Below are positions 12,814 through 23,700 of a DNA stretch of 64,000 nt, piece by piece. The notes under the pieces were generated by a model. The model ran no database searches and was not told the origin of the DNA. It saw only the letters and a program-made list of their open reading frames with translations. Origin of the DNA: Anomalospiza imberbis (Eukaryota > Chordata > Aves > Passeriformes > Viduidae); assembly GCF_031753505.1 (NCBI RefSeq), contig NC_089684.1, forward strand, positions 32,751,701 to 32,815,700, read 5' to 3'. Position 1 is the first letter of the stretch; each line of letters opens with the position of its first letter. Position numbers and translations under genes: made by a program.

Positions 12814-13997
12814 CTTGAGGGGAAAAGAAACATTAAGAGTTATTCTGAGAAGCGGTATTGTTCTATACTGCCTTACAGAAATGTATAACATAATTCTGTT
12901 TACCACTTAAAACAAAAAAGTTGACATACATCAGTAAAATACTTTTCTTCCGTATGTTTTGGACAGCTGCAAACCAATGCTCAAAATTCTTTAATAATTT
13001 ATCATTAATAATGAATGCTAAACTATTAGAACATATGTGCTGTATCTAATGCATACTTCAAAGTGAGTAATTTTAAAAGTGAGTAATTTTACCATGCATA
13101 CAGCCACAGAGTGGGTAGGGTGAAGACAGCTAAATTTCACAAATTTGCAAGCGAGAAGACAAGTGATACACCAGTGAAACAAATGGGAACATTTGCTTCA
13201 CAATACTCTCTTACTCTTGGACTAAATGTTCTGAAGTTACACAACTGTGTTTTTTTAGCTGCACATTTTTGCCTTGTTTCATCTTCTAATATTTATTTTC
13301 AAAGGAAAAAAGTACTACCCCACCTCTATACCTGTTTGCATCCCATAAATCTTATTCTACCTGCACAAAGTTTTAATTGCCTAGAAAGGGAGAGGAAGGC
13401 TAGTTATTGTTGAGGCTCTGAGCTGCTCAGGCACTCATGCAAATCAAACTTTTCATTACAAAAAGTCTTACCGCATGCAACTAAGTATGAATTCTCTCCT
13501 CCTGTATTAACTACCTGGACCCTGCTATGTTCTCATTTTCAGAATATTTGTTACTTTTTTAGGTAACCGACCATTTTCTTTCAATCCAATTTGAAGCAAG
13601 CATACTGTAATAGTTGGATAAAATTATTGCCCAATTTGAACCCTTCAGAAATTTACACTTCTAGTTTTCACACCTTCAGGTGTTAAACCTCTTATCTAAG
13701 TATTGCAAACTGCTATATTCTCAGTCTTGATTATTTGGGGAATTTTGGCAAAAGAAATATCCTCATGGATAAAATGAAAACAGGCTACCAAACTTAATTT
13801 ATATTATTTAAACTTTTAGAGAGGAATATGTATATATTCATTGCAGAATACAGTAAAACTGTAGAAGATCCTAATGTTTGATTACATTTAATCTTGATTT
13901 AACAAAACAATGAACAGGAACAAAAATAAAGCTAACAGCTGCTAACTGCTTAGTAACTGCTAGCTCCGATGCTCATTAAGTGGCCGTATTTGCTTAC
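12814..13997 (-). other. LRBA: LRBA intron (1.2 kb)
   Basis: AT-rich intron. A 15-base word AAGTGAGTAATTTTA is repeated at a 16-bp period at 13061-13091. Nothing else recognised. Confidence 0.8.
13061..13091. repeat. 16-bp period tandem repeat, two copies
   Basis: AAGTGAGTAATTTTA begins at 13061 and again at 13077. Each copy contains a GTGAGT donor-like word on the plus strand, which is antisense and so not relevant to LRBA splicing. Confidence 0.85.
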
Positions 13998-14178
13998 CTA
14001 GACGAAGACATTGTCGCAGAATTCCTCCAGATGACATATTTTTCTCAGACTCAATTTCAGTGAAACCAAGAGAGCTTGCAAAAATTAGCACATCCACAAG
14101 GTTGATTAATCTCTGGAGAAATGTTAAAGATGCTTCTACTGAAAGTCCTTGAGTTGGCTCAATATTCTCCAATTCATG
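13998..14178 (-). CDS. LRBA: LRBA coding exon 24 of 28 in window
   Basis: 181 bp, enters in phase 0 and leaves in phase 1. It encodes HELENIEPTQGLSVEASLTF, LQRLINLVDVLIFASSLGFT, EIESEKNMSSGGILRQCLRL and one base of Val. Very close to human. Acceptor CTCTGTGTAG, donor CTAG/GTAAGC. Confidence 0.96.
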
Positions 14179-14578
14179 CTACACAGAGAAAAATTGAAAG
14201 CAACATTTACTTCTTCCCAAAGAATATTCCTGCACGCTAAATGAAGAAAAATGTGTGCTGGAAGTCCACTATCAGTCACATTCAAAAGTAATAATTACTC
14301 ATATTCCAGGAATTAGTATTGGGATTTAATCCTATTCCAGACCACTGTGGGATAACAAATGCAGGAAATTTTTTAGTGTCTTCATGCAAAGAAGGCAAGC
14401 ACCTAATTTATCTTAGGGAAAAGTGTGGAAGGAGCAAAGGGAGGAAAGAGCTGCCTGTGGAAACACACCACATGCATTTCCATTTCCCAAAAGGACAGAT
14501 ACAATAATTAATACACTCCATAAAGAAAGGCATCCTCCCACAAGTGAGGAATTTTTAAATAAAAATGGAATTTCTTAC
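14179..14578 (-). other. LRBA: LRBA intron (400 bp)
   Basis: Short AT-rich intron. Nothing recognised. Confidence 0.85.
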
Positions 14579-14732
14579 AGTAGCAGATGTGGCAGCAGAA
14601 AGCAATGGCAAGATACCACCACAGGCCATGATCATGTTGTCCATCACTTGAGAGATGAGGTGGATCGTGTTGTGAACAAACACCACATTGTCACTGCTAT
14701 TCACAAAGTCCATCACAGTTTTTGTAGAATGG
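14579..14732 (-). CDS. LRBA: LRBA coding exon 23 of 28 in window
   Basis: 154 bp, enters in phase 2 and leaves in phase 0. It encodes (S)HSTKTVMDFVNSSDNVVFVH, NTIHLISQVMDNMIMACGGI and LPLLSAATSAT. Helical core, almost invariant between birds and mammals. Acceptor TTTTTGGACAG, donor ACT/GTAAGA. Confidence 0.96.
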
Positions 14733-15796
14733 CTGTCCAAAAATTAAAAAAAAAAATACATTCAGAACAGAGCTTTATTTTTGGGGTATTTTAAAATATT
14801 GATGTTTTCGCAAAACTAAAACCAGACACTTAGTAGTGGGGAAGGAAATAATACATGACTTAAGGGTCAACTGATGCATCTCAGCCTAAACCTAAAACTA
14901 CATTTCTTTTCTGTTCATAAACTGCTCAAGATCACAGGTTGCTAAAAATACCAAGATGATTGCTAATTCTCATTTGTATAAAGATACATTATAGGCTGGT
15001 CTATGCTTGCTAGCAAAAGTCACTATATCAGGAAACAGAATAACCTCTGCTGGAACAGTGAACTAGATTTGAACTTAAATCTTTGGAAAACTAAAGCAAA
15101 CTCTAAGAATTTCTCAGAGAAATTAAAAATCAACAAAGCACAAAAACTTAGACAAAAACTTTCCAAAACAGAGGCTAAAACAGAAATATATTTTAGCTAT
15201 ATCTATATATAGGTTAACGTAAACATATCCTAAAAATTATAGTCAGACGAAAATTCAGTTTAAATTGTTCAAATCACTTACCTACACTATTTCTTCATCC
15301 TGACATTCCTTTTTATCAGGTCAGAACACCTATACAGTTAAATTTAAATTCGACACTCACGACTACAAGCTAATAATGGAACCCCCTCTTATTTCAGTTA
15401 TTAAACTGAAATTAAAATTAAAACTGTTATTAAAAATTAAATTGCAGAATTACTGCTGTTTTCAAAGATCTTCATGATTACATTCCAGATCCCTGCTAGA
15501 AGTTAAACTAGAAAAATTAAAAGCTTAGTTGAATAAAAATCAACATCAAGACTGCCACTGACTTATATGTAGCCAGGATTTCAGTCCAAATCCGTGTGCA
15601 GGCCCTGAACCAATACACAGTTATGTCTGTAAAGAGTCTTAAAAAAAAAAAAAAAAGAGAATAATTTGGTGTAGGTCAAAAAATAAGTCAGGCTATTGAA
15701 TAATGAGTAAAACACCAGATGTCCATGACTCTAAGTCAATGATCCCCTTATAATTGAACCCAGTCTGGATCATTCCACATAAAGCACAGGACGTAC
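14733..15796 (-). other. LRBA: LRBA intron (1.1 kb)
   Basis: AT-rich intron with an A16 tract at 15641-15656. Nothing else recognised. Confidence 0.8.
15641..15656. repeat. A16 homopolymer
   Basis: Sixteen consecutive A on the plus strand within an intron. Likely length-polymorphic. Confidence 0.9.
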
Positions 15797-15981
15797 CTTC
15801 TCCACATCTGAATATCTGTTTCTATGGAGAAGAGCAGGTCTGTGAGCAGGCGCTGGTGCATCAGTGACCACTTGAACTCGGGAATACGGAACACAGCTGA
15901 CCTCGTGTCCCTCCTCTGCCCATCCGATGGAGCAGCCAGCTCCTGTCCTGAGGAAACCTGCTGCCTTGAGGGCTGAATGCA
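15797..15981 (-). CDS. LRBA: LRBA coding exon 22 of 28 in window
   Basis: 185 bp, enters in phase 0 and leaves in phase 2. It encodes CIQPSRQQVSSGQELAAPSD (divergent linker), then GQRRDTRSAVFRIPEFKWSL and MHQRLLTDLLFSIETDIQMW with R plus two bases. From GQRRD on it is nearly identical to human GQRRDSRSTVFRIPEFNWSQ. Start chosen at the CAAACAG acceptor, which keeps frame; further in-frame AG sites lie just downstream. Donor AAG/GTACGT. Confidence 0.93.
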
Positions 15982-16729
15982 CTGTTTGCAGACAAAAAAG
16001 AAAACAAAACACAAAACCCACACTCTGGTTATTAGTTCTTGTGGCACACACTGAAATGCATTCAACATTGAGATTTTGGATATCCAACAAGTCCAGACTG
16101 TGTACATGGTTCCAAATAAAGCTAAAACTATTACACAAATGCTATTTCATGGATATACCAGAACTACAAACTAGGCCACAGCTGCACTACTACACCTGCC
16201 AGTCTAGGTATTCACAAGCAGCCACCCAACCTTACCAGGGGGTTGCTGCAGACAGTGGTTTTCCTCCTTTAAGGAAGAATGGTGCAGATTGAAGAGCATC
16301 TATTAGGAAGCATCTCTGCAGAAGGGAAGTACTCAGAGACATGAGTATTTACCATTACAAGCTGGATTAGAAACGAAAGACTAGAGGTTGGAGCACTGCA
16401 GCACACAACAGAAGCCCAGTCTTAATTTATACTTGTATAAAAAAGGTAGGATGACATGACCTAGTGACAAACCTATATCCATCTAGCCAAATACTCAGTT
16501 TATATCAGCATGCATATGTGGATGTACAAAAATCTTGGAGAATTCTCAGTACATAAATTATAAGAATAGTGGCTATTTTAACCCAGGGTTCAAAGTATTT
16601 TATAGATAACACAAAAAATCACACACATTATAATCCCCAGGATGTTTAGGTATGCTTTCTCAAAAAATTCATTAAAAAAACCTTCCTTTTATTTTTAAGC
16701 TAGATGGAGGAATGACAGGTAGAATTTAC
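15982..16729 (-). other. LRBA: LRBA intron (0.7 kb)
   Basis: AT-rich intron. Nothing recognised. Confidence 0.8.
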
Positions 16730-17755
16730 CTCAGGCATGGATCTGGTTGGCAGAGGTGCTTCTAGGCCTGTGTTAGCTTTCAACTCCAGCCTTTCTGTAT
16801 CTGATGCAACACTGGAAACATCAAGCTTGGCAATTCTTTTGTCAGAGGCTCCAGCAGGCTCTGCCATGTGTGCCTTTATGTTTTCCACAGTTGTTTTGGT
16901 TTCACTGGTAACTACATTTCCTTCCTTCAGCTTCTTTTTCCCCGCTGAATCTGGCTGAGTTACTACTTCTGGAACTGCAGAGCTCATCTTCTCTGGCAAA
17001 GTCAGTTCTTGTTTCTTCTCATCCACACCTTCAGTACCCTCAGATTTTAAAAGCTCAGTTTCAGATTGCTTCTCTGTTGTTTCTTCCTGCTTTGTCACTT
17101 CGCTTGCATTAGAGCCACATTCCTTGTTCCTTTCTGCAAGCTCTTCTGAAGGTAAAGGCAAACTACTTTCATCTTTCAAATCAACAAAGTCATCTTCATC
17201 TTCCACCCCTACTGCTGACTTTTCCAGTCTTTCTGGACTTGTAGGAGTTCCTTCTTCCACAGGAGTTTGCATGTCTAAAGAAGCAGCAGTGACAGCAACT
17301 GTTTCTTCCACAAGCTCATCGGCTTTACTAAAATCTTCAATTGCTTCAGCTATTCCAGTACTGATTTCTGAGACACTGGGCTTTACTGCTTCTGGTTCTG
17401 GGGAAAATTCCACACAAGGCACTGCTTTTAAATCCTCTGTAGCACCCATATCCTCCCCCTCTAATTCCTCCTTATGGTTAGACACTGAATGAGTTTGGTG
17501 GCTGCCATCTGATGAGTTTACTTTCTCTTTTTTTTCAGTTCTGCACTCTGTAGCACCATCAGTAATGCACAAAGGAGCATCAGCATCTTCTTTTAACTCC
17601 AAAGACTGCTGTTTTCCCTTGGTTTCAGCTTCTTTTCTAATCCCAGAGATTGTTCTAATTGGAGCTGAAGAACGTACCCCACTCCTCTCACCTCCTTTCT
17701 CTTGGTACTCCTTGTACATTTGGGAAAGATTCTCTTTGTGCATTTCAAAAGTTAC
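16730..17755 (-). CDS. LRBA: LRBA coding exon 21 of 28 in window, large acidic linker exon
   Basis: 1,026 bp, 342 codons, phase 0 on both sides. It starts VTFEMHKENLSQMYKEYQEK and ends at PTRSMPE. Only its ends are well conserved against human: the start, and the IAKLDVSSVASDTERLELKA block near codon 318. The middle is Glu/Ser/Thr/Lys-rich, apparently disordered, with an acidic patch VEDEDDFVDLKDESS that matches human IVEEEEDDDYVELK. The linker separates the armadillo-like N-terminal half from the central helical region; human LRBA is reported to carry PKA RII-anchoring sites in its N-terminal half. Being symmetric, it could be skipped in frame. Acceptor TTTAG, donor GAG/GTAAAT. Confidence 0.95.
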
Positions 17756-20700
17756 CTAAAAGAACAGAGTTCAAAGGATATTAAAAACTATATATTAATG
17801 ACTGTTTTCTTGAAAAAAAAAAAGAAAACCAAAATCAATGCTCAAATCACAAATTTATATTGGATGCTGTCCTTTTCATAAAAAAGTCTGCACATTAGAT
17901 ACCACTTCAACTGACAGCAAGTTTTTCTTACATGTGCCTGGTTTTCCTGGCTAAAAGGAAGAAAGAAAAGTAAAGCCAGTGTCAAAAAAAACCTCCAACT
18001 AGCCTGATCTAAAGGACATCCTAAGTATAAGTTCCACAGAATTACATATTTGAAAACCTCAATTTTTTTGTGAAGGGGGAGGCTGTGACATGTAGCAGAG
18101 CTTTCACATCTTTTTAGCACCTTTAGTATGATCAAAAATCCACAAAGATAAATAAACTTTTGAAAATTTATACTAAAAAGCACAATGTCACAAAGTCAGA
18201 ACAGAAAAAAGCACCTAACAAAGCCAGAATCCTATGGATCCCCAAATGATACCTAAAATTCCCCAGAGGAATATCACCATTTCCTTTGGTGAGTGTTATT
18301 CAGCCCACCTCAGTCTGAGAAAAGCTACACAAACTGACTAAAGTGAAAAGACTTCTCTACTCCTTAGCTGAAAATATTATTGTTGTTTCTAGGTATTTAA
18401 AAAAATCCAGATAGAAAAATTCTTTATATACACACTAATAAAACTCATTTGCCCAAATAAATAGCTGTGTTTTAAAAAATAAAATATCACTAGCCTAACT
18501 TAAGTTTTTATTACACTGTTATTCAATTTAGCTTATCCATACATTTTCATTTAGAATTTAGATTTCCATTCCATAAAACAAGTGTTTATTTATCTGCAAG
18601 CTCAGTTCTCACAATTTTCCCAACATAAGCTCCACCTGAGGGTTGTTTTTTTTAAATAATTTTCTGTATCATAAACATTTTCCATAGGCAAAGTAGAGCA
18701 GTGCATTCCACTAAATATGCAAACACACATTTCCCTATTCTCTTACATACTCAGGTCATTCATTTGGATCTCATCTAAAAATTCCATGTACATGGTGTTC
18801 AAAGTGATGCTTAGTCAGTAGGAATATTTTCCCTTAATATGACACAGAGAAGTCAAAAAATAACTTTTCAGATTAAAAATATACTAGAAATTACAGTTAG
18901 CAAATCAGAGATAAGCAAAGACAGAGCAAAGACAAAAATTATTTTTGGCAGGTTGTGATATCAATATTTTGCTTTTTAACATACTATTTTCTCCATCAAT
19001 CAAGTATATTCAAGCACTGCAGGAGGAATGCACTATTTTAACATGACCTGAAGCATATTATATTATTCATTCAAGTTGATTTAATTGAAACAGAAGTGGG
19101 ATATCTCATTCTACTTGGTTTTTTTTTGTTTGTTTGTTTTTGTTTTTTTTTTGGAAAAGAAAGAATCTTCACATACTAGTTTTCATTCAGTTATGTACGA
19201 AAAAAAAAAAGTGTGAATGATTACAATTGATTGAAAGTTCATCCACTCTAAATGTATCCATTAATTATTTGATTCTAGGGTTTTGCTAAAAAGAGCATGT
19301 GGGGGGCATTACTACTTTGGAAATACTTTTCTGATTTGTACCACAATCAGAATGTCAAAGGCAACACAAAATAGATTACGCTAATAAGCTGTCCCTTGCA
19401 CTTTTCACTTATTTTCCAAAATATGATTAGGCAAAGCTGCTACTTCAGGTCTAATCACTACTTTTCTGAAGAAGGAATCCTAACAACTTGAACTTAACTC
19501 CCGCTAACTTTCCCTCCTTTCTCTCTCCCTGTTGCTTCCTCCATTTCCCAAACTACTAAAAAGCTTTGTTCCAGCAAGCACTAAAGAGACATTTAACAAA
19601 TTCAAACAACATTGTTTGGTTTCAGCAAAACTTCCATGTACATTCCAGAAAGCACATTGCCCCACAATATTTAACAGTGTGAACATCTGTATTTTCATGC
19701 ATCATTCCAGTGTAAATCTCATTAAACGCATATGTAGGAGTAAAAGCTACCAAGTTTATAGCTTCTCACTTTCCATTAAGGCAGTCTGTAGGGCTGCCAA
19801 CTACTTTTGGAGAAATGGCCAGTCAGTTGTATCTCAGTTGGTACAACCTGAGACCTACTCTTTCACTACAATGCTTCTTTCTAGTGTGCTGCCAAGCCCC
19901 ATCCCCTTAACAAAAACCTATTGCAGCTTCAGATTTTTCCTTACCAGCCAAATTGATCATCTGGTTCACAGCCTTAAATCAACCTTGCCTGAAAATAAGT
20001 CAAAATCTGTTCTCCATAAGTCAGGATTGTGAGTTTGCTTTGACTCTCCTCCCTTCCCTAAGAATCCTGAACTCAACGAGGATAGCAATTTCTACTTTGA
20101 CCATAAACATCAACAAGAATTCATGTTATAATGTACTAAATACTGTCCATTAAATAAAGTACACAAGTACACAAAGCCAAACTACATACAAAACAAAACA
20201 CCGAAGGTTAACAAAATCAGTACCAACAAAAACGCAAAATTAATAAGTTACGATTACTAAAAGCAAGTGCAGAGAGTACATGAAGGTTTTAAAGATTAAA
20301 CATTAGGATCTGCAAGCAAACAACAATTTACAAGACAACTGCTACCCTGAAGAACCTTAAATGTACATAAGTAATTTTTTATTTTCCTTAAGGCATTTGC
20401 AACTGTAAAGCTGACAATACAAAATTAATTACCAGAAATTATTCTAAATTAGTGAGCTAAAAGGCCAATCATTAATCTTCACCATCATTTGATGGTTAAT
20501 CCATAGCTGTCTGCAATGCTTGGAATGCATCTCTACGTACCACCAGTTGAAGACACTTGTGAGCTAACAACTGCAACATTTGCCTCTGCCATTAATTTTA
20601 ACTTAATTTGACATCCAACATTTACTAATTGCTAAGGAGAAAAAATAGCATACAGCAATGAGAAAGGGTAAGATGATTGACATTTGCATTAAAGAACTTA

Positions 20701-23700
20701 GAGAAAATATTTTAACTATACATTCATATTTTTGCCCTTTTTTTCCATTTTCAGGAGGGCAATTTCATAGAGTAGAGAGAGGAAAAGAATATCTTGCCAG
20801 ACTGGTTAGACAATTCCTTATAGAGTCTGCTCAGTGCAAACCAGCTCCTGTGCTGATTTAAATAAACTCTTCATAATAAATGAATAAACACTTCATAATT
20901 TCAAAGAGCATCACAACTTATTAAATCTTAACTAGGATTTTATTGACCTTCTTTTTCCACTTCTCTTCTACTAACACTAACTGTTTCAAAAGTGTAATCC
21001 AATCTCCAAACACAAACAGGCCTGTTTAGACAGGAGATACCACTATCAGAGATCTCAAAACTAATTTTCTACTCAGCACAGGAAAAGATACAAAGGTATT
21101 GTGTGCACCATGCAGTGAGTTACGGTCCGTAACCTACTGACTTAAGGAATCTCTGGGCAATTTCTGAGTGGTTCACAGAGGAAAGCTAAGCAAAGCAAGT
21201 TAAAATATACTTTGCAGGATAACAGGTTTCTAAAGGAGGAGTCTAAACTTCCATCAGAAACACATTCAATGATGTACAAGGTGGGGGGAAACCACTGTTC
21301 CAAGATGGTTTCATGTTCCTGTATCTTGCATTTTCACCTAAGCAGCAAGAGTTCTGCCTTTTTTTTACTCATCTTGAGAAAAAAAATAATTTCTAGAATA
21401 AGAAAGCAAGTACTAGTCAATATAATACATAAAAGTCTGCTATTCTGAGGGAGAATTTTATTCATGTCGACAGCATTTTACTTCAAATCAAGTCAAGGTA
21501 CAGCTTATTGTTACATCATCACATAACAATAAATTCAAATTTCATATCGAACATGTATTAGCTAATTTTCACTAAAGAAATTGTTGCTTTTAATGAGTTT
21601 AAATAGCAAGACATGAGTGCACACAATCATCTCAAGGTATGTATTGTCTCACTATCTAAATCCCTGCCACCGTTCCTACAGTTCAAGGGACTGTCAAACC
21701 CTATCTCATACACATTTGATATTTTGCTATTAAAAAAACTATTCTGTAACTAAATTCAGCATTTATCACCCCATTGTTGCAATGCCCAGTGACAGGTTTT
21801 ATGCACTGCTCACATCTGCCATCCTTTTCCAGTATCTCCATATATTGTTGGCAGCCCTACAGTAAAGACTCCACATCCGCCATTTCAGAGAACGGCCAGG
21901 AGACCTAATTTGGGCCCCACAATGTGAACAGAGGTAGCTGCAGTTATGGAGGAGGATTGCTTCAAACTGCAGCAACAGCAAAGAAAACCACTAACAATTC
22001 TTGAGGCTGCAGACACATGACTCATCTTCCGTGATTTTTTATACCAAGTCATAAAGAATCCTCTCTCTCCTCAAGTCTTCTTTCCTTAGGAAGACTATTT
22101 CAGAGCTACTTACCTCTTCATACACCAGATCTCTTGCTGCTAGTGTTTCCGTAATTCTTTGTTTTGAGAGCTCTGGCACTTAGTAGCAAATCTCTGTTAC
22201 ACTCTTCTTTTAAGGCTTCTCTGCAGCTTTATAAATTCTCAGTTTACCTTGCTCCCTTCTACTCTATCCCCATTTCTTTCAGTTTGGATTAGTCAAATGT
22301 TAGCATCCTGCAGCTTTATTCATGACATTGCACTCCCTCAAACCAAGTGAATAATGAGATGGAGGACCCCATTAACCATACACACTGCATGTGTAAGAGC
22401 TCATCACAGGTACACATCTCTGCCTGCTGAACAATGAAAATACTTTCTTCTCCCTCCAGCCATTGATTAGAAAACCCTTCCCACACATCTACTACAAAAG
22501 AAGCTGTAAAAAGAAAACACCTCATAAAGGTGAGGGATTGCATCATCACAACACATTTTGGGGGTGCACAGCTCTAAAGGAGGCTACACATTTCAGTCTC
22601 CAAGCTCCTTCTGCTCTCCGTAAATCAGGTGACAAGCTGAGAAAAATTTCTATGTAGAATAAGTAATATTTATTAAAAGTAACTATTTACACCATTAGAA
22701 TGCACATAATATTGAATGATTTCAAGGGTACTCCCAGCTTTGTTTCATTGACATATCAGGCATGGCACAAGTGACAACCAAAAACCACCAGCAGTACAAT
22801 GACCCTATGTGCCAGGTACCTCTGCTTCCCCTCAGGGCAATGCAGATACACTTTGCAGAGGACTGAAGAACACCTGAAGCCTTCAAATTTCCCTGGAGCT
22901 GAAGATCTATGCTGTGGGAGACCCTCCTGCCCTCATGACAGGGATAAAAAACAGACAAAAGCATCCTAAGCAAATCCTGAATGCCAATAGGATCTGGACT
23001 CCAGATTCCAATGGCCTCTTACCCTCTAAAACTGAGCCACGTTCACTTCTCTGCAAATTAGTTTTTGAATTGCCACCATATATTAACTCCTCCACCATCC
23101 AATCTCTGCAGCTTTTGCTAGTTTTCCCTCATCAGGCAGTGAGGAAAACCTGGCAAAACATAGCACACATAAATGCTCTGGGTTTTTTTTCTCCTCCCTT
23201 AAATTAAACAAGCAGGGCACAAAAGAATATGCAAATTTACTTAACAGTCACAATGTTTATTACAAGTGTACTTTAGACTGAAAACTGACAATTAGTTAGA
23301 AATACACTGTACTGTAAGGTCCCACTATTAACATTTTTAAATTATACTTCTCATTCAGATCAATGAATAAAATTCTTCCACTTAAATAGAAACAGAACTG
23401 TAGCTTACACATATTAACATCTCTGAGTCTTACTCACTGAAAATTTCTTCAGCTACTAAAAACTCAAAATAAATATCATTCTTCACCTGAATATATTTTC
23501 TGTAACAGAAAGGTAACATGAATCAACTTTTAAGTAGTAAAATATATTTAAGGGCCTGAAATAAGCAGATGTTAGTCTTCCCAGTTTAAAACATTCATAT
23601 AATTTAGAAGTGTAAATAATTTTATTCTTTTAAAACTTGGGGAAGCTGAAGGTTAAAAAGCGATGTTGTCCACCATTCTTTACTTGTTTCCTATTATTAA

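Noticed and set aside
17124..17492. 122-codon plus-strand frame rich in Ser
   Set aside because: It is the antisense shadow of the large LRBA linker exon, produced by its Glu- and Ser-rich codons.
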